This document shows, piece by piece, positions 43,325 to 54,700 of a stretch of DNA of 64,000 bases; positions within the stretch are counted from its first letter, which is position 1; each line of letters opens with the position of its first letter. Below the pieces are notes generated by a model. It ran no database searches, was not told the origin of the DNA, and was given only the letters and a program-made list of their open reading frames with translations. The stretch is from Phlebopus portentosus (lineage: Eukaryota > Basidiomycota > Agaricomycetes > Boletales > Boletinellaceae). The position numbers and the translations under genes were made by a program. The stretch covers positions 248,001 to 312,000 of the forward strand of contig JAYXKI010000020.1 in assembly GCA_037892935.1 (NCBI GenBank). The letters are read 5' to 3'.

Positions 43325-46300
43325 ATGAAAGACCCAATGCGTTTCGCTACTGACTATTCAAATCGACCTTATAGATCATGTATTCTAGAGACCCCGGACG
43401 ACGACGACCCGGCGGTACTCATGTACAAACGCGTCGCTCAGAAAGTACGGCCCGTCCCCGGGGTACTACCAGAAGAATTTCGGATCGTTCGAAGGAGGCA
43501 TCCGAACCCGCTCGAAGGACTGTCCGAAATACCAAAGAAACCGAAACCGTTTACGCCCATAGGCAGACTTACGAAGGAGCGGTTTGAAGCCCTCAGGATT
43601 GACGAGAATCAGTTCTTATGGCCCGAAGAAAGGCTGCTAGTGGCTAACCTACTTATGCTGCAGGAAGGAGCACTAGCGTGGACGGAAGCGGAACGGGGTA
43701 GTTTCGATGCGCAATACTTCGATCCGATTCGCATCCCGACGGTACCGCATGTACCGTGGGTACACAAGAACATACCTATTCCTCCGGGTATTCTCGAGCG
43801 TACCATCAACCTGATTCGCGAGAAAATCAAGAATGGAGCCATTGAACCGTCTAACTCCTCGTACCGATCACGATGGTTTTGCCTAGTCAAGAAAGATGGA
43901 GTCTCCCTTCGATTTATACTCGACCTGCAAGACATGAATGGCGTTTCCGTCCGAGACTCAGCCGTTCCGCCGAATATAGAGACCATTGCGGAGCGTTGCG
44001 GCGGACGAAGTTGTTATTCGAGCCTCGATTTCTATGTGGCTTTTGACCAGCGAGTTCTAGACGAACGCTCTCGAGATCTCACGACATTTCAGACTCCCTT
44101 GGGAACGTTCAGAATGACGGTTCTCCCGATGGGATACACGAATTCCCTTCAGATTATGCACAATGACGTCGCTTTCATCCTACAAGACGAGATTCCGCAC
44201 TGTACCGATCCGTATGCAGACGATTCGCCCGGATTAGGTCCCAAAACGCGCTACGAACTCCCGGATGGCTCTTACGAAACCCTGCCAGAGAATCCAGGGA
44301 TTAGGCGATTTATTTACGAGCATATATGCGACGTAAATCGAATTTTGCAGCGAGTCAAGGCAGTGGGAGGGACGTACTCAGGAAAGAAAATGGAGATCGG
44401 CGTTGAGTCAATCGTATTTCTCGGACACAAACTGACATATTACGGACGAGAGCCAGACGAATCGAAAGTCCAGAAGGTCAGTGACTGGCCGCCATGCCGA
44501 TCCGTAACCGAAGTCAAAGGATTCCTCGGAACAGTGGGAGTCCTGCGAATTTTCATTAAGGATTTCGCCAAGATAGCACGCCCCCTCAATCGACTCACTC
44601 GGAAGAACAACATTTTCGATTGGACAGACGAAGAACAGGAATCAATGAACGAGTTGAAAGAAGCGGTCATTAGGTGTCCAGCTCTATGCGCAATAGACTA
44701 TCAATCGGAACTCGAAGTTGTACTTGCGGTGGATTCGTCGATTATCGGAGTAGGATGGTATTTGGGTCAAGAACACGTAGATGGACGAAGAAGGATTAAT
44801 CGCTTCGGTTCCATAAACTGGAATGCCACGCAAGCAACATACTCCCAACCGAAAATCGAACTTTACGGACTATTTCGTACGTTACACGCCATGCGACTAT
44901 ATCTCATCGGAGTGCGCAAGCTTGTCGTAGAAATGGACGCAGCATACATCAAAGGCATGATTAACAACCCGGACTTACAACCAAACGCTACGATCAACCG
45001 CTGGATCGCCGGGATACTTCTATTCGACTTCGAGATTCGCCACATCCCGGCGGCAAACTTCAAATGCACCGACGGACTTTCTCGACGACCCCCGGCACCC
45101 GAAGATCCACCTCCGGACAAAGGATACGAAGAGTGGATAGACGACACGTATGGATTCTACATCGAAAACCCAGTTACGACGTATTGCGCAGACTTACGTG
45201 CGCGCAACCAAGCGAAACGACTCCCATCGAGCCCTGGAAATGCGCAAGCAACTCTCGGATCAGTAGGATACCTCGAGGGCTCGAACAGTAAACGCCGGAA
45301 GGGAAACGGCAGCTCTGACTTCCCGAAGATGACTGACATCGCGTTGACCTTGTTTCCCAGCTCCGAGAGAGCTAACCCAAAAGATGCTCGCTTGGATCAC
45401 GTCAAGAGCTTCTTGATCGGCCAGAAGCGACCGGATCAGTTAGACGATCGTGGCTATGCAGCGCTGATCAGGTACGCGGCAAATTTCTTCGCTAGAGACG
45501 GACGTTTGTGGAAGAAGGTGCGGAACGGACGACACCAGGTCGTAATCGAACCGGAACGCAGATGGAACCTCGTAAAGCAAGCGCATGACGATCTAGGCCA
45601 CAAGGGAGTATACTCTGTTCGAATTCGACTCCTGGAACGATTTTGGTGGCCTACCCTCGGTCCAGACGTCAAATACTACGTGCGCACCTGTCATGAGTGC
45701 CAAGTTCGCCAGACGAAGAACATTCTAATTCCCCCGGTCGTACCAACAATACCATCGATTTTCCAGCGCATACACATCGACACCAAGGTAATGCCGAAGT
45801 CTGGAGGATACCGGTACATCGTACAAGCCCGATGCGCTTTATCCGGTTACCCCGAATTTCGACTCTTGCGCGAAGAAACCGGCAAAGCGATAGCCCAGTT
45901 CATTTTCCAAGACCTCCTTTGCAGATACGGCGCTTGTCCCGAGCTCGTAACAGATAATGGGAAACCGTTCATCGCAGCACTCGATTACCTCAAGAATCGA
46001 TATCACATCAATCACATACGCATCTCAGCATACAACTCTCGCGCTAATGGAATTGTAGAAAGACGCCACTACGATGTGCAGGAAGCCCTGATAAAGGCTG
46101 TAGACGGTAATGACAAACGATGGAGCGACCAAGCTTACTCAGTATTTTGGGCAGAAAGAATCACCATCCAGAAGGCGACCGGAATGTCCCCGTATTACAT
46201 GGTACACGGAGTAGAGCCTATTCTACCTTTCGACCTCGCCGAAGCCACGTACTTAGCCCCCCCGGTCGATACGCCTGTTCCGACTGCGGAACTCATCGCA

Positions 46301-46912
46301 ACTCGCGCGAAGCAGCTCCAGAAGCGTCCTGAGGAACTGGATCGAATCGCCAGACTAGTTTCCGATGCCCGGCATGCATACGCGCGACAATTCGAAGAGA
46401 TCAACAAGGCCAAAATCAAAGACTACGATTTCCAGCCAGGACGACTCGTATTGTTGCGAAATACGCGCATCAAAATGGAACTTAATCGCAAGACGAAGCC
46501 CCGATACCTAGGACCCTACGTGGTAGTACGCAAAACAAAGGCCGGTTCATATGTCATTGCGGAACTCGACGGATCAGTCTCGAAGATCCGAGTAGCTGCG
46601 TTTCGCCTGATTCCTTACTTTCCTCGTTCGAATCTCTCTGTACCCGTTACTAAACTCGTAAACGCAGCAGATGACGAACTCGAGGACGACGCCAACCCCC
46701 AATCGAACCAGAAGAAGACGACGTTTCCGACGCCCAGTCGGAATCTCAAAACCTCAACTTATAAACACCATTCAGTTCTGATACCTTCCATGCAAACCAC
46801 TGACATTCTTCTTCTATTAGATCCTTTCGATTATTCGTTTCATTTCATTCCTCTCCCGATTTTCCTCTCAATTTTTCCTTCCTTCGAATTATTCGCGCTC
46901 AACCGCATTTAG
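43325..46912 (+). CDS. Pol polyprotein of element II (RT, RNase H, integrase)
   Basis: 1,195 residues from the first ATG in frame. The frame is also open upstream to 43172 in the -1 phase of gag, so the natural product is probably a Gag-Pol fusion. The RT begins near residue 155 (IREKIKNGAIEPSNSSYRSR), with FLDxxDLQDMNG-type motifs and the catalytic PYADDSPG near 296. RNase H follows with AVDSSIIGVGWYLG (about 466) and KIELYGLFRTL. The integrase has an HHCC finger (HDDLGHKG, CHECQ; 757-797) and the acidic triad in IHIDTK, VTDNGKPF and GIVERRHY (about 817, 876, 911), with a GPYVVVRKTKAGSY segment near the end. No stop or frameshift is seen. The C-terminal tail is low-complexity. Confidence 0.92.
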   Translation: MKDPMRFATDYSNRPYRSCILETPDDDDPAVLMYKRVAQKVRPVPGVLPEEFRIVRRRHPNPLEGLSEIPKKPKPFTPIGRLTKERFEALRIDENQFLWPEERLLVANLLMLQEGALAWTEAERGSFDAQYFDPIRIPTVPHVPWVHKNIPIPPGILERTINLIREKIKNGAIEPSNSSYRSRWFCLVKKDGVSLRFILDLQDMNGVSVRDSAVPPNIETIAERCGGRSCYSSLDFYVAFDQRVLDERSRDLTTFQTPLGTFRMTVLPMGYTNSLQIMHNDVAFILQDEIPHCTDPYADDSPGLGPKTRYELPDGSYETLPENPGIRRFIYEHICDVNRILQRVKAVGGTYSGKKMEIGVESIVFLGHKLTYYGREPDESKVQKVSDWPPCRSVTEVKGFLGTVGVLRIFIKDFAKIARPLNRLTRKNNIFDWTDEEQESMNELKEAVIRCPALCAIDYQSELEVVLAVDSSIIGVGWYLGQEHVDGRRRINRFGSINWNATQATYSQPKIELYGLFRTLHAMRLYLIGVRKLVVEMDAAYIKGMINNPDLQPNATINRWIAGILLFDFEIRHIPAANFKCTDGLSRRPPAPEDPPPDKGYEEWIDDTYGFYIENPVTTYCADLRARNQAKRLPSSPGNAQATLGSVGYLEGSNSKRRKGNGSSDFPKMTDIALTLFPSSERANPKDARLDHVKSFLIGQKRPDQLDDRGYAALIRYAANFFARDGRLWKKVRNGRHQVVIEPERRWNLVKQAHDDLGHKGVYSVRIRLLERFWWPTLGPDVKYYVRTCHECQVRQTKNILIPPVVPTIPSIFQRIHIDTKVMPKSGGYRYIVQARCALSGYPEFRLLREETGKAIAQFIFQDLLCRYGACPELVTDNGKPFIAALDYLKNRYHINHIRISAYNSRANGIVERRHYDVQEALIKAVDGNDKRWSDQAYSVFWAERITIQKATGMSPYYMVHGVEPILPFDLAEATYLAPPVDTPVPTAELIATRAKQLQKRPEELDRIARLVSDARHAYARQFEEINKAKIKDYDFQPGRLVLLRNTRIKMELNRKTKPRYLGPYVVVRKTKAGSYVIAELDGSVSKIRVAAFRLIPYFPRSNLSVPVTKLVNAADDELEDDANPQSNQKKTTFPTPSRNLKTSTYKHHSVLIPSMQTTDILLLLDPFDYSFHFIPLPIFLSIFPSFELFALNRI

Positions 46913-47337
46913 ACCCTCGGAAAAGTGTTCGCGCAAACCGAGATACGCGTTCAACCGCGTGTTCACCTTCATGCGCTTAGTTGCGAATCGCAACCCGGCG
47001 TAGCGCTGCGCAAAACAGCGCAACTAGCTTATTTTTCTCTCAGTCCTTTCGACTCAATAATCACCGCTTGTTTTCTCTAATCTCTCATTTTCTCATATCT
47101 CAATCCTCATTCTTCCATTATTCTTCGACCTCGCCTCATTTACCTTCACCCCAAACGTCAAAACCGCAAACAAAAATTCATAACATTCAAAAACGCACAA
47201 AAACTATATATACAAAAGTTCAAATTATTTTTTTCTTTTTCTTCTTTTTCTTTGTTTTTTTCGTCCCATGAGGGGACACTAGACGAAAAGCGTCGTTTTT
47301 GACGCACTCTACCCCCTCTCCTCACTCCTCTTACTCC
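46913..47337. other. Convergent 3' region between pol and antisense gene
   Basis: Non-coding and A- then T-rich, with a long pyrimidine run near 47229-47266. It probably holds the 3' ends of both the sense pol and the antisense transcripts. Confidence 0.4.
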
Positions 47338-49258
47338 TTACTCTTCCTCCTCACCCCTTACCACCCTTCCTAGCGCACTGGTCTCGGCCAGCATCTCCTC
47401 CGCTAGGTTGCGCAGTTGATCCGCAGCGCGGAACAACACGCGCGCGCGCCTCTCCAAGGCCGCCATCCGGAAATGGACGGCGCTCTCGTCCGTCCCGGCG
47501 ACCAACTCCTCGATGTCACTCACCTCGAGGACAGGCGCAACCGGCATCCTCAGCACCTGCGCCGTTGCGCGCTGACGAGCTTCGCGCGTCTCGCGTTCCA
47601 CCTGCTCGTTCCGCAGGCGACGCGCAGCCCTCCCGTGCGTAGCCAGCTCGCATCGCCGCCTGGCCTTCGTGCGGCAGTAATCACAGGCCTGCCCAGGGAA
47701 ACCCTCACAGACCCGGCCTGTCCTCGCGCACCTCTCACACCCCTCATCATGCACGACCCAGCCACCAGCAGACGAATTGCTGCTGCTGCTGCTACTGCTG
47801 CTGCCGTCCCCGCCATCGCCTTGGCTTCCCTCATCCTCTTCCATTCGTTCTGCACTCGGAGACTCGCTCGCAGCCGGAGGATTGCTGTTGCTGCTGTTGC
47901 TCTCGCTGACAGCACCGTCCGGAAGAAAGAGGGGCGCTTCGTCAAAAGCCCCAAAGTCGTCATCTCCAGCCGGACCCCCAGAAGAGAAACCGTTGGCAGC
48001 AGAAGGAATGTTGCTGCTGCTGTTGTTGCAGTTCCCCTCTACCGACTCCTCGTCGCTCGAATAATCGACAATCCGAGGCCGCTTCGTGGGCCTCTCATCT
48101 CTCTCGCGATCCGAAGACGGCGACGGAACCCTGACCGCGCTTGCCATCTTCTCCAGCTCGCTCAAGTACGAAACTCGGTCCGCACGATCTTCCAGCTCGC
48201 TGATGACGGATTCCCGCTCCACCTGACTCAAGTCTTGACGACCCAGCAGCGTCCTGAGGGCAGACTCGGTCAATTCGGATATACCCGACGAAAAGGGGCC
48301 CGATCCGCCGAGATGCGCGTCGGAACGCAGCGCAACGAGGGCGTCTGCGGCTTTGACCGAGCACGGGCAGCACTTCTCCTCATACGCAGTCCAGCACCGC
48401 AGGGCCTCGTGGACGTGACTCTTCAGCGGCGCTGAGAGGAGGATTCCCCGGATCTCCGCCCAAGCGAGCCACCCGAATTCGGTCCAGACGTCGTCAATCT
48501 CTGTGCCGGGAGGACGACGACCGACCCAAAACATCCGCCATAGCTAGAAGTTCAACAGTTAGCAAGATTTGAAGAAGAAGCGAGAATGAGCACTCACCTG
48601 GTCCAGATCGATCTTCATGACCGTGTTCTCCAGCTCGTCCTTCCTTTCGTCGAAATGGCCAACCAGTGGCCGTAGCAGATCGCGGTGACGACCGATCGCC
48701 CCTTCTAGACCGGTCAAACCCGCGCGCCATTGCTGAACGTAGACTTCGGTGTCCGGCTTCGAACGCTTTTCGTCCTCGAGGTACGAAGCCTTGAGCGCAT
48801 CGAGCTGGTCGCAGTTGATGTTGAGGGTTGCGCAACGATCCGCAAGCGCAACCACGCTTTCCGCCCAGAAACGCGCGGCATACGGCGGCCACATCAAATC
48901 GATGGGCACCCACTCGGGCCGAAGGTCCTCGAGTCTCTTTCTCGCAGTCTATGAAGTTCAGGAAGTCGGAACGGAACGAAGAGAATAGATGAAGACAGAA
49001 TAGAAAGCGCACCTGGATCTCACGCATTTCCTCCGCCCTCTCAACGGACTGCGCAACGGTCATCCTCACGAACCATCTCTGATCCACGTCCTCGTGCAAA
49101 CGCTCGATGACCTGGACCTGGTTTCCGACACCGTAAAGCCACGTATCGCTGAACACGAAGCCCTCCGCTGAGACAGGGATCTCGTCGAACAGCAGCTGTT
49201 GTTGCTGCTGTTGCGGTTGTTGCTGTTGTCGCTGTTGTTGTTGCTGTTGTTGGGACAT
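47338..49258 (-). CDS. Antisense three-exon gene within element II, Zn2Cys6-like cysteine cluster
   Basis: The ATG at 49258 opens a Gln-rich start (MSQQQQQQQRQQQQPQ). Three exons join in phase 0 through canonical introns: 49258-49013, 48948-48598 and 48543-47338, giving 600 codons. Both introns are GT-AG (54 and 64 nt). Exon 2 contains RPEWVPIDLMWPPYAARFWA. Exon 3 starts LWRMFWVGRRPPG, carries Ser/Asn/Asp-rich acidic stretches and a KRPRIVDY basic patch, and then CERCARTGRVC...CDYCRTKARRRC. That spacing (C-x2-C-x6-C-x7-C-x2-C-x7-C) is like a fungal binuclear zinc cluster, although the basic residues lie in the second half. It is inside the LTRs, so it moves with the element. A nuclear regulatory role is inference. 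Confidence 0.75.
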
Positions 49259-49354
49259 GACGGAGAGAAGAGAGGATAGATGAACGGAACGCGTCGCGAA
49301 CCGCGTTTTACGCGTCAAGAATCTAGAGACGCCGAGTCTAACCCTATTGGGAGT

Positions 49355-49372
49355 GTGACTGCGGACAGTCAC
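49355..49372 (+). other. Pre-3'-LTR hairpin, element II
   Basis: GTGACTGCGGACAGTCAC is a perfect 7-bp stem with a CGGA loop, 20 bp before the 3' LTR. It has the same loop and the same position as in the gag-only element. Confidence 0.7.
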
Positions 49373-49392
49373 GATTTCAAGAAACCGGGAGA

Positions 49393-50735
49393 TGTAAGAA
49401 GCATCGACACGCTAGGTCCGAGATCGCGCACGTGACACGTGTTCCGCGGTGATCCGCATCGTAACAGCGGAACTCGGTGCGGATCGATTCGATTCGAAGT
49501 GGAACGGACTACTGTAGCCTCTCGCACTCGACCGCTGCGTAGGAAGAACCTTCGGACGCTCGAGCCACCCAGTCGAAAACTTACAAAGGCTGACTTAGCT
49601 AGCTCGTCTTACTAAACCCAGGCACGAGAGGTAAATTGAAGGATCCGCAATCGGCCCCCGACACCTCCCAAGTTTCGACGCGACGCGACGCACTCCGGCT
49701 TTTCCCCTTTTTGAGTCCCATATGCGTTCATATTTTGTTTTGTTCCTTATGATTCTTATGCTCATTATTCCGTGTGCGCTCACATTTCGTATTATGCTCT
49801 ATGGTCATTATCTCGCCACCTTCCAGATATGCTCACCTCGTACTTTGTTCCCGTGTGTTCCCTTATGATTTTCACTTCCGATTTCCTTTCGTTATGCTCC
49901 CTGACGCTCCGATGGCTCAGGTTCGGACAAAGTTATAAATAGGCGAGCAACTTGTAGTAGGAGCCCAGTTTTAGCCCGGAGAGTTTTAGCAGAAAACAGT
50001 TTAGCTCGGGCTTGAACCCACTTTAGCTACAGTCGAGACCAATTCGACTCTTCCTGTACTCTCCTCGACTCTATCTCCCACAAATACACGATAGTTCTGT
50101 CTCATATGCCTCGAGTCTCCTGCTCTGCAGTCGTACCCGAGCCCAGTGTGATCAGTTCAACCCGTGTTGAAGTCGGAGACCCTCATCTCTCCTCCCTACG
50201 CCCCTACGCGAGGTCTCACTTGAGTCCCTTGCGTATCGCTTCGTTCCGCGTCGTATCGCTCCGTTTCGCTTCGTAACCCACCGAAACCCGTCGTAACTCG
50301 TCGTAACCCGTTATATCGTGTCGGATCCTCGAAAGGATCACCTTCGAATCGTCAGCGCTTAGGGGAAGTCCTTCTCTAAGCTTCGTCTCATCGTCTTCCG
50401 CCTTCAGGGTTCGAATCCATCGAGGGATTACCTGTGAGGACATCGATTACCTTCGCACCGCCACCGCCGATCCCCCCTTGCTTCGACTTCTCCCGCCTTG
50501 CTTCTTCGCCTATCTCCTTTAATCCAATCCCCCCCTCGCATACATCCAGCCGCCTTCAATCCCATTTCTCCTCCATCCCTTCCGGAACTGCTCCGGAACC
50601 CAGATCGACGCATCAGCCCTTCTCTAGTTTTCCCCCCAAAGATCACCCTTCTCTTTCCCACTCGTTTTAATCTTACCGAACAGCCCCCAAGAACTGTGAC
50701 ACTCCTCAGCTATCAGACAGTGCACAGGAGTTTCA
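49393..50735 (+). repeat. 3' LTR of element II
   Basis: 1,343 bp and near-identical to the 5' LTR (one extra C in a C-run plus about three substitutions). It is followed by the ACGT duplication. Confidence 0.92.
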
Positions 50736-50739
50736 ACGT

Positions 50740-51334
50740 CAACCATCGACAATCGGACTGGGCGGACTGGCTAGCTCTCGCAGAGTTTGCGCACAACAAT
50801 CGTGAACATTCGGCGACCAAACTATCACCCTTCTTCGTCAACACGGGACAACACCCTTCAGACTTCACGGGCGTTGGAACGACTTCGTCCAATCTATCGG
50901 CAGAAGAGTTTGCCAAACATGTCAAGGGAATACACGAACTCACTCAGGCCAATCTGACTCAGGCCAATGAAGACATGAAGCGCTTTTACGATCGTCACGC
51001 CGGGAAATCGATAGTCTATGAGATGGGACAAAAGGTCTTCTTAGATGGTCGAAACATAAAGACAATCCGACCGACGAAGAAGATGGATGACAAATGGTTT
51101 GGCCCATTCGAGGTTATGGAAAGGGTGGGCGCGAGCGCATATAAGCTAAAGATCCCGAAGACATGGAAACACGTTCATCCCGTCTTTAACGAGATCCTGC
51201 TCAAACCGGCCGTTCAACCGTCTTTCGAATCACAAAAGAAGCCGCCTCCACCCCCACCAGTGATCATTGACGAACAAGAAGAGTACGAGGTTGAAGAAAT
51301 ACTCGACTCACGTCTACATCGAGGAAGGCTCCAG
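50740..51334 (+). pseudogene. Pol of chromovirus III, part 2
   Basis: It resumes right after the ACGT duplication with NHRQSDWADWLALAEF (integrase C-terminal part), then the GPY/F-like DDKWFGPFEVMERVGASAY and the start of the chromodomain (EYEVEEILDSRLHRGRLQ). It is cut at 51334 by element IV. Confidence 0.9.
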
Positions 51335-51735
51335 TGTTAGGCGGACAGCTCAAGGACTGAGTCGAGGCAGGCCAACACAACAACAAACAAGCGTGAATGA
51401 GATAATCCCAAACACGTCGCTCAGGTCAAGACAGCTAAGACGAGGCTTAAGTCCAGACCGTCGAACGCTAGGTCGCAGTGAAGGTAAGTAGAATAAAAAG
51501 ACAAGGAACGAAAGAGTCAAACTATCTACTTATATAGACTTTGGGCGTGGGAAAGGTCTACCCTAATGGGAAGTCACATGACAAGGAATGGGATAATTAG
51601 TAAGCGTGATAGAACATTGTGGAATGTTCCGGCAAAAGGATGAATAAGCGCATAAGAAAAATAAAAGAAAAGAAAAAGAATATTAAAATAAATGGTGACG
51701 TCAGAAAAGAAAAGGAAAATGTTCGAGTCCTTACA
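51335..51735 (-). repeat. 3' LTR of chromovirus IV
   Basis: 401 bp. On the minus strand the pol stop codon TGA (51738-51736) abuts the LTR start TGTAAGG, and the purine run AAGGGGGGG just before it is the polypurine tract. Its copy of the start-site 11-mer has one change (gaataaaaagac). Confidence 0.9.
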
Positions 51736-54700
51736 TCACCCCCCCTTCAAGGTTGGGCGTCCCGACCAACCACATAAGCCTTCTGAGGACGTGAACTTGT
51801 ACAGCGCTCGCAGGCTTTGTCGAGGTATCGTTAACTTCCTTGGAGCTCCAGGATGTTTGCGGTAGAATTCTTGAATTGACTCCTGCGCATTATCCTTGAC
51901 GTCGGATTCTGGCTGCCAAGTCGCTTCCTCATATCCAACCCACTTGACCAAGAATTGGAGCTTGCCTCGATGCAGACGCGAGTCGAGTATTTCTTCAACC
52001 TCGTACTCTTCCTGCTCATCAATGATCACTGGCGGTGGTGGAGGTGGTTTCTTCTGCGATTCAAAGGACGGTTGGACGGCTGGTTTGAGCAAGATCTCAT
52101 TGAAAACTGGATGGACCTTCTTCCAGGTCTTCGGTAGTTTGAGTCTGTATGCGCTTGCGCCAACCTTTTCCACTACCTCGAAGGGACCGAACCATTTATC
52201 ATCCATCTTCTTCATCGGTCGGATCGTCTTGATATTTCGTCCATCTAAGAAGACTTTCTGCCCTGCCTCATAGGTAATGGACTTCCCAGCATGGCGGTCG
52301 TAGAAACGCTTCATGTCTTCGTTTGCTTGGGTTAGGTTACCTTGAGCGAGTTCGTGCACCTCCTTGACATGTTTGGCAAATTCTTCTGCTGACAGGTTCG
52401 ATGATGCCGTTCCAACCCCCGTGAAGTCTAAGGGGTGCATTCCCGTATTGACGAAGAAGGGAGATAGCTTCGTCGCTGAATGTTCACGATTGTTGTATGC
52501 GAATTCTGCGAGAGCCAGCCAGTCCGCCCAGTCCGACTGCCGATGGTTGACGTATAGCCGCAGGTACTGTTCTAGTTCCTGATTAACCCGCTCTGTCTGT
52601 CCGTCAGTTTGTGGGTGATACGCTGTCGATGGGTTGCCTTCAATGTGGAGGAGCTTGTACAACTCCTTCATCATCTTTGCGTCGAATTGCACCCCTCGGT
52701 CATGAATGATCTTCCGTGGTAGTCCGTGTAATCGGAAGACATGGTCTCTGTAGATCCTAGCCATGCCTTCCGCCGATAACTTTGTCGTTGTTGGAATTGC
52801 ATGGATTTGTTTGCTAAAGCGATCGACCACTACGCAAATCGCATTGAACCCATTCGATTCTGGCAACTCTCCGATTAGGTCGACCGTGACAATCTGCCAT
52901 GGCGCCTCCGGCACCTCATTAGGGTGCAAAACCTTTGCTCTCGTTGTCCTTAGAGCCTTCGTCCGCTGACAACGATCACACCCCCGCACGTACACCCGCA
53001 CATCTGCACTCATCCTCGGCCACCAGTACCTGCGTGCTATCAGCTGGATCGTCTTTGTTGCTCCTGGATGTCCTGCCAGGGTCGAGTCATGGTGTTCCTT
53101 CATGACGTCCTCTCTGATGCTCGCTGGTACATATAGTCGGTGGCCCTTTCTCCACATGTCCCCTCTCTTCTCGACGTCCTTCGGCCTCACTCCCTCGTCC
53201 TCTTGTCTCTGCGCTTCCACAACCTTTTCAACGAGTACTTCTCTTGACGTCTGAACCATTCCTCTAACCAGCCATTCCTTCTTGATGAAAGTCACATTCT
53301 CATTATCGCGCTTGCCCTTGTCATAATCCGCCCGGCGTGACAACAGATCAGCTTTTCCCAACGTCTTTCCGGGTTTATGGACTAGCGTGAAATCGAACTC
53401 AGCTAAATCGAGTCGCCAACGAGCTTGTCGACGATTTAACTTCTGCGGTGATCGGAAGTACGTTAGATTTGCATGGTCTGTCCATACCTCAAAAGGTTGG
53501 TTAGCTCCCTGGAGATATTGTCGCCATTCCTTTAGGGCTTGAACGATGGCGAGCATTTCCTTGTTGTAAATCTCATAGTTTCGCTCTGCCTCTAGGAATG
53601 TTGACGACCGATAAGCGATCACCTTCCATTTACCGTCTTGTTTCTGAAGAAGGACTCCACCAGTCGCAAAGTCCGACGCATCTGCTTCTACACGGAAAGG
53701 GTCCTCGTTGTTGGGTATCGCTAACACGGGAGGACTACTCAAACGACGCTTCAATTCCTCAAATGCTGCCTGCTCATCTTCGCCCCATTTCCATTCCACC
53801 TTACCCGTTAGGGTAGTCAAGGGTTTGACGACCGAACTGTAATCCTTAACAAAACGTCGCAACCAATTTCCTAATCCCAGGAATTGTTGCAGTTCGTGGA
53901 CGTTCCTTGGAACTGGCCAGTCCTGTACTGCTGCCGTCTTCTTGGGATCCATTCGAACTTCACCATTGCCAATAATGTGCCCGAGGTACTTGACTGTATC
54001 AACTTCGAACTCGCACTTCTGCGGCTTTAGGAAAAGTCCGTTTTGGCGAAGGATCTCAAAGACTCGTTTAGTGCGTCTGCGGTGTTCTTCTAGATCATTC
54101 GAGAAGATGAGAATGTCATCGAGGTAAATGATGACGATACCCTCATGAATTAGCTCCCGAAAGATGTCATTCATAAAGCCTTGGAACGTCGCTGGCGCAT
54201 TACACAAGCCAAAGAACATGACCGTGGGTTCGAATAAGCCTAGATTTGTCCGGAACGCTGCCTTCCACTCGTCTCCCTCGCGAATCCGGATGTTGTAGTA
54301 TCCCCAACGAACGTCGAGCTTCGTGATGTACCTTGCATCCTTAACCTTGTCGATGAGCTCATTTATCAGTGGCAACAGGTATTTGTTCTTGACCGTTCCT
54401 TCATTGAGCTTTCGATAGTCTTGGATTGCTCGTAAGCTCCCATCCTCTTTCTTGATAAAGAAGAATGGTGACGCCATTGGAGACTTCGACTGTCGGATAC
54501 GTCCTGATGCTAGGTTTTCCTCAATGAACTCTCTCATCGCTTCTTGTTCTTTTGGCGATAACGGGTAAACCTTGCAGTCACTGGGTTTGAAATCCGGTTT
54601 CAGGTCAATAGCGTGGTCCCACGTTCGGTGGTTTGGTAAGCGTTCGAACGATTCCTCACTAAAGACGTCGGTGTATTCCTCCAGGTAAGGTGGCCATTTT

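Larger units (their letters stand above)
39253..50735 (+). mobile_element. Ty3/gypsy element II with antisense gene; TSD ACGT
   Basis: The 11,483-bp element has LTRs of 1,342 and 1,343 bp that differ at about four positions. It is flanked by ACGT on both sides (39249-39252 and 50736-50739), inside the integrase of element III. Order: LTR, PBS, gag-protease, -1 frameshift signal, pol (RT with YADD, RNase H, integrase), a minus-strand three-exon gene, a hairpin, LTR. All long frames are open. I see no chromodomain. Confidence 0.92.

Noticed and set aside
47416..48435. 339-codon plus-strand frame in element II
   Set aside because: Arg/Ala-rich shadow of the antisense gene; no motif, and opposite to well-formed spliced exons.
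50498..51340. A 280-codon gene starting in the 3' LTR of element II and running into integrase
   Set aside because: Chance fusion of LTR sequence with the resumed pol of element III after the ACGT duplication.
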